DNA from: Ignavibacteriota bacterium
Lineage (GTDB): Bacteria; Bacteroidota; Ignavibacteria; Ignavibacteriales; Melioribacteraceae
Assembly: GCA_002698995.1 (NCBI GenBank)
Contig: PAAX01000026.1
Coordinates: 372,001-436,000, forward strand
Reading direction: 5' to 3'
DNA length: 64,000 nt
Below are positions 45,660 through 55,035 of the stretch, piece after piece (positions within the stretch are counted from its first letter, which is position 1; each line of letters opens with the position of its first letter). The notes under the pieces are model-generated. The model worked only from the letters and a program-made list of their open reading frames with translations. It had not been told where the DNA came from and did not search any database. The position numbers and the translations under genes are program-made.

Positions 45660-45930
45660 TTATAGAATTTTTGAAACTAGTGAATTCCTAAAGAAAATTG
45701 AAAAAATCTCTCAAAGAGATAAATCCTTTATCCAAAATAAGCTTACCCAATATATCTATCCTCAAATAAAAGACGAACCTCATTACGGAAATACTATAAA
45801 GAAGTTAGTCAACTACAATCCAGAAACATGGCGTTATAGAATAGGAAGATTTAGACTATTCTATGTAATTGATGAATCAGACAAAATAATCTATTTAATT
45901 TCTATCGATTTGAGAAAAGACGCATATTAA
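45652..45930 (+). CDS. RelE-family toxin
   Basis: A 92-residue RelE/mRNA-interferase-like protein: FETSEFLKKIEKISQRDKSF, YGNTIKKLVNYNPETWRYRI and GRFRLFYVIDESDKIIYLIS. The start is probably TTG at 45652, inside the antitoxin reading frame; no ATG is available near. RelE-type arginines (WRYRIGRFRL) are present. Confidence 0.85.
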   Translation: MGDYRIFETSEFLKKIEKISQRDKSFIQNKLTQYIYPQIKDEPHYGNTIKKLVNYNPETWRYRIGRFRLFYVIDESDKIIYLISIDLRKDAY

Positions 45931-45958
45931 TAAAACAGTTTATTAAAAGTTAGAAAAG

Positions 45959-46025
45959 GTATAACCAACTTTTATCAATGACAACTAATTAATCATTGGC
46001 TGAAGAGAGTAAGCAAACAGTCCAA
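45959..46025 (+). repeat. Cassette-spacer element 7
   Basis: GTATAACCAAC start box, then TCAATGACAACTAATTAATC and ATTGGCTGAAGAGAGTAAGC. The CAATGA/TCATTG stem replaces CAATAA/TTATTG of elements 8 and 9 with a paired change. No clear 3' core; 46026-46265 shows nothing further. Confidence 0.6.
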
Positions 46026-46265
46026 GAGTCTTTCTTCGTCAACTTACTTCTCCCCTTTTTTTTGCACAGACTTAATCTCCAACAGAAAATAATCTATTTG
46101 GTTTTCTAATTACATACATGATTGAGAATCCTAAAGATTGATTTTTTGAATAAACTAAAATAATGCGTAAATTGAAATATAGATAACAGCTCTTATATTC
46201 TTAACACCACAGTAAAAGACGAATAATTGTACACAAATTTTACCAATCAAATAGAAATCAAACTA

Positions 46266-47432
46266 ATGAATAAACCATTTATTGTAATACTATTTTTGCT
46301 AATAATCGTTAATCAGGTTAAATCACAAAATTTTGAGCAGATTGTAATCGGTACCGAACATTCAATTTGGTCTAATATACTTGAAGAAGAAAGAGAATAT
46401 TGGATCAGCCTCCCGGATTCATATAACAATAATGGAATGTCATATAAAAGATATCCGGTGCTTATTCTGCTTGACGGGAATCTGCACTTTAAGTCCATAG
46501 CGGGAATGGTAAACTACTTAAGTTCCGATATTTACAGAAGCAGGAAAATTCCGGAGATGATTGTGGTTGGAATTAAAAATGTTGATAGAAGAAGAGATTA
46601 CACACCTGAAAAAATAATTACAGTTAGAGAAAATAATACAGGGGGCGGTGAAAATTTTCTGAGTTTTTTGGAAGATGAACTTTTACCTGAATTGGATAAA
46701 GAATATCGAACTCTTCCCTATCGAATTCTTTTTGGACATTCTTTAGGGGGTTTGTTGGCTGCTCATACCTACATGAAGGACAAGACTCTTTTCAATTCCT
46801 TTATTGCAGTTGATCCAAGTTTTGGAACTTGGGATTCAGAAACAATGGATAAAAAGTTAGACTCTTTGACTGAAAATTCATTTGAAAGATTCATATATAT
46901 AGCCTCTGCTAACTGGGGTAAAAGGAATATCAGAAATCGAGACCGTCATTTAAGATTTTATGAATCATTGAATAATAAATGCAGCGGAGAGCTTCCTGCA
47001 GAATTAGAATACTTTGAAAATGAAAATCACAGCTCAGTTCCAATTATTGCTTTTTATAACGGAATCTCTGCAATTTTTGAAGGGTATGGAATTTCCTATC
47101 GCGATATAGAAAGCAAAGAGGAGCTGATTGAGCATTTCCGGAAAATTTCAAAGAGACTTTCATGGAATATTCCCCCGCCTGAATTTCTAGTAAACCAATT
47201 AGGTTATAGAATAATGCAGAGTGGAAATAATAAGGAGAAGGCTTTAGAATACTTTATTTTGAATGTGGAAAATTTCCCCACATCTTTTAATTCTTATGAT
47301 AGTCTTGGAGAAGCTTATGAAGTATTAGGTGAAACTCAAAAAGCAATCGAAAACTACAGAAGATCTCTTGAACTAAATCCAAGTAATGAACACGCTGCAA
47401 TGAGAATAAAGGAACTGAACAAAAGTAAATAA
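46266..47432 (+). CDS. Secreted esterase (alpha/beta hydrolase) with TPR tail
   Basis: I begin at ATG 46266, where a signal peptide starts (NKPFIVILFLLIIVNQVKSQ); the frame opens 39 bases earlier without such a signal. The 388-residue product is an enterochelin-esterase/esterase-D-type hydrolase: oxyanion LILLDGNLHF, nucleophile S159 in FGHSLGGLLA, acid VDPSFGTW, histidine ENENHSSVP. The last ~90 residues form a tetratricopeptide pair (SYDSLGEAYEVLGETQKAI, then ENYRRSLELNPS). A periplasmic ester hydrolase of unknown substrate. Confidence 0.82.
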   Translation: MNKPFIVILFLLIIVNQVKSQNFEQIVIGTEHSIWSNILEEEREYWISLPDSYNNNGMSYKRYPVLILLDGNLHFKSIAGMVNYLSSDIYRSRKIPEMIVVGIKNVDRRRDYTPEKIITVRENNTGGGENFLSFLEDELLPELDKEYRTLPYRILFGHSLGGLLAAHTYMKDKTLFNSFIAVDPSFGTWDSETMDKKLDSLTENSFERFIYIASANWGKRNIRNRDRHLRFYESLNNKCSGELPAELEYFENENHSSVPIIAFYNGISAIFEGYGISYRDIESKEELIEHFRKISKRLSWNIPPPEFLVNQLGYRIMQSGNNKEKALEYFILNVENFPTSFNSYDSLGEAYEVLGETQKAIENYRRSLELNPSNEHAAMRIKELNKSK

Positions 47433-47555
47433 ATATTACAAACAGTAATTATGCAAATAAAACAGGCCAACAAAGAGATCAATAAAAAAGCAGAGTACTC
47501 AATTTTAAAAACAATTTTGTATTAACTTAGTATTTTATTCATCAGCAAAAAGAAA

Positions 47556-48593
47556 ATGACGAAAAATAAATCAAAACCGATTGTTAGATTACTTAGAATA
47601 GTAATGCCTGCTGTTGCATTATTAAGCTTAATTGTTTTTCCACCTTGGAAAGAAATATGGTTATGGATTGCACCATTGCATGATACTGTTCAAGAGGAAA
47701 TGAATATCGGAATTGAACATGGATTAGATGGAATTATTGTTTATGTAAATAAAGGAGGAAAAGAACCTCAGTTTTATTCAGCCGGATGGAAGAATAGAGA
47801 GAATAGAATACCTGCTGATCCACATGCATTATTTAAGATTGCCAGCATTAGCAAGCTATATGTCGCCGCCTCAGCGGCAATGCTTGTAAATGATAAACAA
47901 TTATCATTAGATAAACCGCTTACATATTACCTGCCGGAGCTTTCCGGAAGAATTGAATTTGGAGATAAAATTACATTAAGACAAATGCTTCAGCACAGAA
48001 GCGGAATTCCCAATTTAACAGATCATCCAGATTACCCTTGGGGAAATCCTCCACAGAATAATGAAGAAGCACTTAAATATGCACTTGACCTCCCTGCCGA
48101 TTTTAATCCCGGCGAAGATTATGCTTATTCTAATACCAATTATTTATTGATTTCCGAAATTATGGATAAAGTTCTAGGTTACAGTCATCATCAATTTATA
48201 AGAGAGAGAATTTTAAATCCCCTTGGATTAAAGAATACTTTCGGTTCAATAAAAGAAGTTGACATTGAAAAGGTGATGAGCGGTTATTCTGTTGGATGGG
48301 AGAGTGATGTTAAGAATAACTATCACGCCTCTATGATTGCAACTGCTGAAGATGTAGGAATATTTTTGAGAGCATTAATTGAGGGCACATTATTCACCGA
48401 TGAAGAGCAGAAAATCTACTCCTCTATTTATGTTTATGAACATACCGGATTAGTACCGGGATATTACAGCATTGCACGTTATCATAAAGATATTGATACA
48501 ATTATAATTCAGTTTGTAAATACAAACGGAGGAAATTCCGAATGGATTTCCAATATTATTTATGATAGGATTGTAAAGTTACTTCACCAATAA
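47556..48593 (+). CDS. Beta-lactamase-fold serine hydrolase (class C type)
   Basis: A 345-residue protein anchored by one N-terminal helix (VMPAVALLSLIVFPPW). The catalytic S97-x2-K100 is in FKIASISKLYVA, and Y-x-N is in DYAYSNTNYLLISE. The end has HTGLVPGYYSIA, near the usual third HxG motif. The family covers beta-lactamases, DD-peptidases and esterases; no basis to choose, though relatives near esterases are often EstB-like. Gap upstream is 123 bases. Confidence 0.85.
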   Translation: MTKNKSKPIVRLLRIVMPAVALLSLIVFPPWKEIWLWIAPLHDTVQEEMNIGIEHGLDGIIVYVNKGGKEPQFYSAGWKNRENRIPADPHALFKIASISKLYVAASAAMLVNDKQLSLDKPLTYYLPELSGRIEFGDKITLRQMLQHRSGIPNLTDHPDYPWGNPPQNNEEALKYALDLPADFNPGEDYAYSNTNYLLISEIMDKVLGYSHHQFIRERILNPLGLKNTFGSIKEVDIEKVMSGYSVGWESDVKNNYHASMIATAEDVGIFLRALIEGTLFTDEEQKIYSSIYVYEHTGLVPGYYSIARYHKDIDTIIIQFVNTNGGNSEWISNIIYDRIVKLLHQ

Positions 48594-48679
48594 CGGTTAT
48601 ATATTTAACCCACATTTTCCAAACCGGTCTTATCTGCAAAATATGGAATCTAAGTAAAACAACAATTAATAACCTTTAT

Positions 48680-48707
48680 ACAATAATTTCTTATTGTTTT
48701 ACAATAA
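48680..48707 (+). promoter_or_regulatory. Three alternating half-sites, likely Xre operator
   Basis: ACAATAA (48680), TTATTGT (48691) and ACAATAA (48701) form two overlapping palindromes, with half-sites 10-11 bases apart on one DNA face. It ends 39 bases before the first gene of an operon encoding an Xre regulator, so autoregulation is likely. Confidence 0.6.
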
Positions 48708-48745
48708 TTTTTTATTTACTTTACCGCCAATAAAATAATAAAGCT

Positions 48746-49255
48746 ATGAAGAAAACAAGAATAATTTCAAAGATATTATACTTATTAACAAGAATTTTGA
48801 CTTGGATATATTTAATTACAACAGTGTATGCTGTTGTAAGCTGGGTAGGTAAAATAAATATTCAAATAGATGAGAATAGAAAAATTATAGAATATCCATT
48901 AACAGATACTCCGTTTTTAATTTTAGACAACACATTGAATTACTTTATTTTTGCTTTTCTTCTTCCAATGATTTCTTATAATCTCTTTTTTTATCTTCTT
49001 TCAAATGTGTTTAAAGTATTCTTTCAAGAGAAACTTTTTACTCAGTTAAACGTACTTCAACTTAAGAAGTTTTATATAACTAATATAATTCTACCGATAG
49101 CACTATTGATATTCTCCTCATTTTTTATTGAAGTAGAAGCGGGAATATTTATGATAGTTGCATTACATATTTTTTTAGGGATTTTTATTTTTATTTTCTC
49201 TGAAATTTTTAATCAAGGTTTATCATTGCAAAACGAACAGGATTTATTCATTTAG
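48746..49255 (+). CDS. DUF2975-family membrane protein
   Basis: A 169-residue protein with four hydrophobic helices (~10-30, ~70-92, ~118-137, ~140-160). The mid segment NVFKVFFQEKLFTQLNVLQL, placed between helices two and three, is typical of DUF2975 proteins. These are usually encoded just before a small Xre regulator, as here (three-base gap). A membrane partner that controls the regulator is an idea from that pairing, not shown. Confidence 0.78.
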   Translation: MKKTRIISKILYLLTRILTWIYLITTVYAVVSWVGKINIQIDENRKIIEYPLTDTPFLILDNTLNYFIFAFLLPMISYNLFFYLLSNVFKVFFQEKLFTQLNVLQLKKFYITNIILPIALLIFSSFFIEVEAGIFMIVALHIFLGIFIFIFSEIFNQGLSLQNEQDLFI

Positions 49256-49258
49256 ATT

Positions 49259-49462
49259 ATGCCGATTGTAATAAACATAGATGTAATGCTTGCCAAGCGA
49301 AAAGTAAAGAGCAAGGATTTAGCCGAACAAATTGGAATTACACCTGCTAATTTATCCATTCTGAAAAACGGAAAAGCAAAAGGCATCCGTTTTGAAACCC
49401 TTGAAGCGATCTGTAAAGCACTTGATTGTAAACCCGGGGATATAATGGATTTCGAAAAATAA
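49259..49462 (+). CDS. Small Xre-family (Cro/CI) regulator
   Basis: A 67-residue helix-turn-helix protein: MLAKRKVKSKDLAEQIGITP, then ANLSILKNGKAKGIRFETLE and AICKALDCKPGDIMDFEK. It resembles YozG-like regulators that follow DUF2975. It likely acts at the half-sites 48680-48707. Nineteen bases separate it from the ABC ATPase gene, so it is in the same operon. Confidence 0.88.
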   Translation: MPIVINIDVMLAKRKVKSKDLAEQIGITPANLSILKNGKAKGIRFETLEAICKALDCKPGDIMDFEK

Positions 49463-49481
49463 TTTTACAGACTTACTAATT

Positions 49482-50342
49482 ATGAACAGACTAAAAATTG
49501 AGAATGTATCTCTTGCATACAGTAACGGGCATCAAGCACTTACTGATATAAACTTGGATATTAGCAACGGAATATTTGGGCTGCTTGGACCAAACGGTGC
49601 GGGCAAATCTTCGTTGATGAAAACTATAGTCGGATTACAAAAACCAACTACTGGAAAATTATCTTTTAACGGATTTGATATTGTTAATAATCCTCTTTAC
49701 ATACAAAAGTATTTAGGATTTTTACCACAGGATTTTGGGGTTTATCCTAATGTATCTGCTTTTAATTTATTAGATCATATTGCAAAATTAAAAGGAGTGG
49801 AATCTAAAAAACAAAGACATAATCAGATTATGGAATTACTGGATAAAGTAAACTTAACTGATTTCAGAAATAAAGAGGTTCATACTTTTTCCGGTGGAAT
49901 GAAACAGCGGTTTGGAGTTGCTCAAGCTTTACTCGGAGATCCCAAAATTGTTATAGTAGATGAACCGACAGCAGGACTCGATCCCGAAGAACGCAATCGG
50001 TTTAATAACTTGCTTAGTAATATCAGTGAAGATATAATCATAATTCTTTCTACACATTTGGTAGAGGATGTGAGAAATCTTTGTTCTCAAATGGCAATAA
50101 TTAAAGATGGTTCAATAATTACACAAGGTTCACCAAAAGATTTTATTGAACAGCTAAAAGGAAATTTATGGATAAAAGCAATTTCGAAGGAGGATTTGCC
50201 AAACGAGAAAACAAAGCATCAAGTTATCAGCACACAGTTAATCCAAAAGGTGCTGCACATTACTGTGTTTGCAGAAGATTGTCCGGATGGTTTTACCGGA
50301 ATTGAACCTACTTTGGAGCACGTATATTTTAAAAATTTATAA
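49482..50342 (+). CDS. ABC transporter ATP-binding protein
   Basis: A 286-residue ATPase with Walker A GLLGPNGAGKSSLMKT, Q-loop LPQDFGVYP, signature TFSGGMKQRFG, Walker B VIVDEPTAGLDPEE and the H-loop ILSTHLVED. The last ~65 residues form the small extra domain of ABC-2-type ATPases. Its permease is the next gene, 12 bases on. Confidence 0.92.
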   Translation: MNRLKIENVSLAYSNGHQALTDINLDISNGIFGLLGPNGAGKSSLMKTIVGLQKPTTGKLSFNGFDIVNNPLYIQKYLGFLPQDFGVYPNVSAFNLLDHIAKLKGVESKKQRHNQIMELLDKVNLTDFRNKEVHTFSGGMKQRFGVAQALLGDPKIVIVDEPTAGLDPEERNRFNNLLSNISEDIIIILSTHLVEDVRNLCSQMAIIKDGSIITQGSPKDFIEQLKGNLWIKAISKEDLPNEKTKHQVISTQLIQKVLHITVFAEDCPDGFTGIEPTLEHVYFKNL

Positions 50343-50354
50343 CTCTCCCTTTCA

Positions 50355-53300
50355 ATGAAAACAATAATATTAAATGACATCTTAACTTCGTTAAAACAAA
50401 GAATAACATTTGCGGCATTTATTGTTTTTATTGGACTTGGATTTTTAACAGGATTCAAATTCAACATTTCCGTAGGTGATGAACTTGCAGTTAATTCAGC
50501 TTATTCAATCGGTTTTATGATAGGGCTGCTGAGTTTAACAATCATATTAATTGCTACTGTTTTTGCTTTCGTATTATTGTTCAAAGAAGAGGATGCAAAC
50601 TTCGGATTGATTATTTTTTCAACTCCTATAAATAAAAAAGAATTTGCAATTGCTCGTTTTCTCTCCTATTTCATAATTACTCTGCTGGGCTTTTTTCTTT
50701 TGGTTATAGGTTATGCTGTTGGACTTAATCTACAATCAGAAGCTCAAATGAATCCAAGTTTTAATCTCTGGCATTATCTTTTTCCCTTTATAATTTTTGG
50801 TATAATAAACTCATTTATGGTTTCCAGTATCATATTTTTTATTTCTCAGAAATTTAAGAATAAGCTACTGGCTGCGTTAACAGGAGTACTGCTTTATGTT
50901 TTTTATATGATAGGACTTATGTTTTCTAATGCTCCTTTTATGGCGCAGTCTTTACCTCAATCAATTTTTGTTCAACAAATTTCTGCAGCTGCAGATATTT
51001 TCGGACTTTCAGGATATTTCTTTGAAGCTAAAGATCTTACTCTATTGCAAAGAAATAATCAAGTCGTTCCCCTTTCAAATTATTTTCTTTTTAATAGACT
51101 TATGATTATCCTTTTCTCTTTAACTGCAGTCTATTTAGGAATTCGTTCCTTTTCATTCCTCCCTATTTACAAAGGAAAATCAAGAGTTCAGAATTCAACA
51201 CTAAAAGCTGAATATTTACACACTCCTTTTTCAACAGCAAGTAGTTTGTTTAATCTAAAGACTAAATTAAATGCAGTATTCTCATTTATTAAAATCAATT
51301 CAATTTATTTGTTCAAGAGTACAGCTTTTACGGCTGTTACTTTACTCCTTTTATTTTATTTAGGAGTAGAAATGTTTGATGATATTGATAAAGGAATTCG
51401 TCTTCCCCAGCATTATGCCTCTTCCGGACTTTTAGCTCAAACTATAAATAGTACCTTTTATTTTTTAGGAGCTTTACTGTTAGTTTATTTTGTTAACGAT
51501 ATTTTTTGGAGAAGCAATGCTTCCCGATTTTCAATTATTGAGAGCACAACCTATTTTTCAAAGGAAAAAGTTTTCGGGCATACCGGAAGTATTATTGTAT
51601 TAATACTTTATCTTACATTCATCTTAATTTTAGAAGCAGTTACTTTCCAGATAATTTTCAACAATCCTTACTTTGATTGGAATGCATATTACGGTGTTTT
51701 GGTCTTTAACACTTTTCCGCTGATACTTCTCTCATTATTCCTTCTTTTATTAAATATTGTTAGCAAGAATAAGTCAGCTGCATTAGGATTATCAATTTTA
51801 TTCTTTTTGATTTTCACTACACCAATTTCAAGATCAATAATTGATAATTCCTTATTTAGATTTTTATCCGGTTACAGAGGAAATTATAGTGACTTTCTAG
51901 GTTATGGTATTTATCCAAATTCATTTCTATTAAGATTAACTTTCGGCTTTTCAATTGCCGGTCTGCTTTTCCTAGTCTATTATTATTTAAAGAACAAAAA
52001 CAAAAGAATAATAAAAAGCATTGCAATTTCGATTTTAGTTGTGACTGGCTTTTTAAGCGGTTCAATTTATTCGGAAGGATATATTCCACAAGATGATGAA
52101 AGTATTATAAAAGAAAAAGTATTGTATGAAAAAGAATTAAGGAAGTACCAAAATATTCCCCAGCCGGCAATAAATGAAGTTACTGCAGAAATTGATTTAT
52201 TCCCTAATGAGCAGTCTTATCGGATTAGAGGTAATTATATCATTCAAAATAAAGAAGATAAATCCATCGATTCGATTCTATTAAATCTTCCTAATGATTT
52301 TAAGATAATATCTTTAATCTACCGATATAAAGATGAAGTTATATCAATCGATAAACCTGTTTCAGAACTTATACTAAGTAAAGCTATTACACCTAACAGT
52401 TTTGCAGAGCTTGAGTTCGAAATCAGCTATAAGTGGCATTCGGTTAACGGTCATAATTCTTTTAATGCAATAGTTGAGAACGGTTCATTTATGAGAGTCA
52501 GCCGTTATTTCCCCCGCTTTGGTTATGATGAAGAAATGGTAATACAGGATAACAATCAAAGAAAAAAATATGGATTAGGAAGTGCAACTGAAATTAAACC
52601 TTTAGAATCACCAAAAGTTAAATCAGATGATTTTATTAATTTGGCGATGACAATTTCTACTCCCAAAAACCAAACTGTTGTTGGTACTGGTGAACTAAAG
52701 AAAGAGTGGCAGCAGAACGGACGAAATTATTTCGAATATCGAGCTGAATCAATTCCTTTTAGATTTGCTCTTTCTTCAGCAGAGTACAGAATAAAAAGTG
52801 TTGAACATAACGGAATTAAGATACAAGTTTTATATCATCCTCTGCACCACAATAACGTTGATCATCTAATTGAAAACACGAAACTGACTTTGGATTATTG
52901 TATAAACAATTTTGGACCTTATCCATTTCAATCAGTTGTTTTTGCAGAGGTTTCTTCATTTACCGAAGGCTTTGCCGGAACAGCTTATCCCGGTGTTATT
53001 TTTATGACCGAAAACATGACCTTTAACGCAAATATTAAAGTGGAGAAAAATCAAGATGTAGTTAATGAGTTAGCGGGACATGAAACAGCACATTTTTGGT
53101 GGGGAACCAACCAGATTGATCCAGACTATAGAGAAGGTTATGCTATGCTGACCGAAAGTTTAGCAATGTACACCGAAATGATGATCTACAAAAAAATGTA
53201 CGGCAAATCAAAAATGCTTGAGCGTTTAGATATTCACCGGCAAATATATGACGCAGAAAAAGGTTTTAATGAAAATATCTCTCTTTTAAAAGCAACAAAG

Positions 53301-53513
53301 GATCACCCATATTTAGCATATTCAAAAGGGGCTGTTGTATTTGTTGAACTAAGTGAATTAATCGGTGAAGAACAGCTAAACCTGGCTTTAAAAAATTTTC
53401 TAACAAAGCATAAGCATCCTAATGCAAAACCGATATCTACTGATCTGCTTACGGAAATCATTGAACACTCTGATGAAAAATATCACGCAGAAATAAAATT
53501 ATTATTCGAGTAA
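50355..53513 (+). CDS. ABC-2 permease fused to M1-type metallopeptidase
   Basis: A 1052-residue protein. The first ~580 residues hold about twelve hydrophobic helices in two ABC-2 blocks. The rest is an aminopeptidase-N-like domain with H909-E-x2-H913 in AGHETAHFWWG and a likely third ligand E934 in LTESLAMYTEMM. The exopeptidase GAMEN motif is not present; the corresponding place reads EGFAGTAYPG. This permease-peptidase fusion is a known Bacteroidota-type design. The transported substrate is unknown. It works with the ATPase upstream. Confidence 0.88.
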   Translation: MKTIILNDILTSLKQRITFAAFIVFIGLGFLTGFKFNISVGDELAVNSAYSIGFMIGLLSLTIILIATVFAFVLLFKEEDANFGLIIFSTPINKKEFAIARFLSYFIITLLGFFLLVIGYAVGLNLQSEAQMNPSFNLWHYLFPFIIFGIINSFMVSSIIFFISQKFKNKLLAALTGVLLYVFYMIGLMFSNAPFMAQSLPQSIFVQQISAAADIFGLSGYFFEAKDLTLLQRNNQVVPLSNYFLFNRLMIILFSLTAVYLGIRSFSFLPIYKGKSRVQNSTLKAEYLHTPFSTASSLFNLKTKLNAVFSFIKINSIYLFKSTAFTAVTLLLLFYLGVEMFDDIDKGIRLPQHYASSGLLAQTINSTFYFLGALLLVYFVNDIFWRSNASRFSIIESTTYFSKEKVFGHTGSIIVLILYLTFILILEAVTFQIIFNNPYFDWNAYYGVLVFNTFPLILLSLFLLLLNIVSKNKSAALGLSILFFLIFTTPISRSIIDNSLFRFLSGYRGNYSDFLGYGIYPNSFLLRLTFGFSIAGLLFLVYYYLKNKNKRIIKSIAISILVVTGFLSGSIYSEGYIPQDDESIIKEKVLYEKELRKYQNIPQPAINEVTAEIDLFPNEQSYRIRGNYIIQNKEDKSIDSILLNLPNDFKIISLIYRYKDEVISIDKPVSELILSKAITPNSFAELEFEISYKWHSVNGHNSFNAIVENGSFMRVSRYFPRFGYDEEMVIQDNNQRKKYGLGSATEIKPLESPKVKSDDFINLAMTISTPKNQTVVGTGELKKEWQQNGRNYFEYRAESIPFRFALSSAEYRIKSVEHNGIKIQVLYHPLHHNNVDHLIENTKLTLDYCINNFGPYPFQSVVFAEVSSFTEGFAGTAYPGVIFMTENMTFNANIKVEKNQDVVNELAGHETAHFWWGTNQIDPDYREGYAMLTESLAMYTEMMIYKKMYGKSKMLERLDIHRQIYDAEKGFNENISLLKATKDHPYLAYSKGAVVFVELSELIGEEQLNLALKNFLTKHKHPNAKPISTDLLTEIIEHSDEKYHAEIKLLFE

Positions 53514-53743
53514 TAAGAAGATCATATAATTCATTTTAATAAACAGTAAAATCCCATTGCAAAATAATCCATTAGTTTCATAGTCATAAAATCTGTTATA
53601 CTTCACTTCTTAACAGTCCTAATCCCGATGTGCAAATTTTAATAGAGAGATGAAAAGTACTATATAAATGTAATTGATTGAAAATTCTATTTGTCAATTA
53701 TTAATCCAAGTATTATTTTAATCGTTAAATATTAATAAATAAT

Positions 53744-53829
53744 ATGAGTTGATATTATTTACTGTTCGATAGGACATACAAAACTTTCTGCTGCCTCAGA
53801 TTATAATTCCGTAGGAATGATAGATAAAA
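53744..53829 (+). repeat. 86-base dispersed repeat, copy 2
   Basis: Gapless partner of 37845-37930, same orientation, 70 of 86 bases the same by my count. Lies about 100 bases before the retron promoter. The preceding 53514-53743 has no gene or other structure that I can see. Confidence 0.8.
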
Positions 53830-53929
53830 ATAATAAATACAAAATCGTAAGTCAGCTAAATAGAATTGAGATATTATGAAATTTCTATATTTATTAACTC
53901 ATTTACTGATAAAATTATAAATAGTTAGG

Positions 53930-53958
53930 TTGTTGTTGAAAGAAAAAAAATCTATTAT
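53930..53958 (+). promoter_or_regulatory. Candidate retron promoter
   Basis: TTGTTG (53930-53935), a 17-base spacer, then TATTAT (53953-53958). Predicted transcription start near 53965, seven bases before the a1 arm of the retron RNA. Confidence 0.55.
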
Positions 53959-53971
53959 GGTATTTAAATAT

Positions 53972-54127
53972 TGAAAAGTTATGTTCTGGTGTTCTTTTAG
54001 AAGGGTGTTTAGCCATTCTTTTTGCATATTTTACCTTTCTGTGGCGAGATAAAATCTCGTCTTCAGAAAAGTCTTTCTTCAGCCGAGCTTTTATCTCGCT
54101 CGTACTTTTGCAGAGCATAACTTTTCA
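53972..54127 (+). ncRNA. Retron msr-msd RNA
   Basis: The arms TGAAAAGTTATGTTCTG (53972-53988) and CAGAGCATAACTTTTCA (54111-54127) pair over 17 positions with one G-U, the a1/a2 duplex of retrons. After a1 comes a small hairpin TTCT-TTT-AGAA. TTTAGCC follows, whose G at 54012 is the best candidate for the branching guanosine (retrons use an AGC context). The msd forms a long hairpin with perfect 11-base arms GCGAGATAAAA (54044-54054) and TTTTATCTCGC (54089-54099), extended inside by CTCG/CGAG. The effector ATG follows 8 bases after a2. The exact msr/msd border and branch point are inferred. Confidence 0.85.
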
Positions 54128-54135
54128 TTTTAATT

Positions 54136-55035
54136 ATGAAGAAAAAAAATTCATTATCCCCAGATGCTGTTAAGATTATAAAAGACTCATTTGAAGCAAA
54201 TGAAGTTTTTTTAAATACTGATTCTAGCATTATATTTTTGTGCGGGAAAAAGATAAGCCCAGAAATTCTTAGTGCTCGTGAATTATTATTGAAATACTCA
54301 CAAAAACACTTTTCAAATTACTTGTTTTTCTTAGCAGAAGATTTTTTTGATGCGTATCCATTACCATCAACTAAAGATCTGCTGTCAATAGAACATTATC
54401 TTTCAAAATATTCTGATTGCATAATTATTATTTTAGAGAGCGAAAGTGCATTTGCAGAACTTGGAGCTTTTTCAATAGATGATGAAATTGCAAAAAATCT
54501 CATTGTAATTAACGATAAAAAATTTAAGGAATCAGATTCATTTATAAATTTGGGACCAATTAAAAAAGTTAATCGTGTATCAAAATTCGGGGAAGTAATA
54601 AATACAAATCTCGAGACTATCACCTTATCCGGTCATGACCTTGGTCAAAAACTCACAAAGATTCAGAGGAAAAAGAGAAAGCGTATTAAATTATCTAATC
54701 CTCGTGAGTTCAAATCATTTGATGGTAAAGAAAAAATGTTGCTTCTACTTGATCTTGTAAATTTATTTGAACCCATAAGTTATAGTGAACTAATCGAGTT
54801 ATTAATTAATTTTTTTGGTAAGGGTACTTATGATATTCAATTTGAGATTGGATTACTATCTGCTTTAAAATTGATTGCAAAATTTGATAACTATTATGTA
54901 AGAAATATTAGAGAACTTAAATATTACTATGATTTTGAAAAGAAAGATTCAAGGCTAATTAAGTCACTAAATATCAATCATATTCATAAGTATAATAAGG
55001 TGAAATACCAGCACCTTTTAGAGAAAGTAAAATGA
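54136..55035 (+). CDS. Retron effector, nucleoside-deoxyribosyltransferase-like (St85/Ec86 style)
   Basis: A 299-residue protein. Residues ~30-145 resemble the nucleoside deoxyribosyltransferase-like domain of type II retron effectors: SIIFLCGKKI (nucleotide loop), FFLAEDFFDAY, then ILESESAFAELGAFS with putative catalytic E108, and LIVINDKKFKESDSFINLGP. Residues ~190-270 look like a winged-helix domain (LLDLVNLFEPISYSELIELL). In such retrons the effector is held inactive by msDNA and the reverse transcriptase until phage attack, then depletes a nucleotide pool. The gene overlaps the reverse transcriptase by four bases. Confidence 0.85.
   Translation: MKKKNSLSPDAVKIIKDSFEANEVFLNTDSSIIFLCGKKISPEILSARELLLKYSQKHFSNYLFFLAEDFFDAYPLPSTKDLLSIEHYLSKYSDCIIIILESESAFAELGAFSIDDEIAKNLIVINDKKFKESDSFINLGPIKKVNRVSKFGEVINTNLETITLSGHDLGQKLTKIQRKKRKRIKLSNPREFKSFDGKEKMLLLLDLVNLFEPISYSELIELLINFFGKGTYDIQFEIGLLSALKLIAKFDNYYVRNIRELKYYYDFEKKDSRLIKSLNINHIHKYNKVKYQHLLEKVK

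Noticed and set aside
53915-54118. Minus-strand 67-codon gene
   Set aside because: Lies across the retron RNA, whose paired arms explain the sequence better; no ribosome site or recognisable protein.
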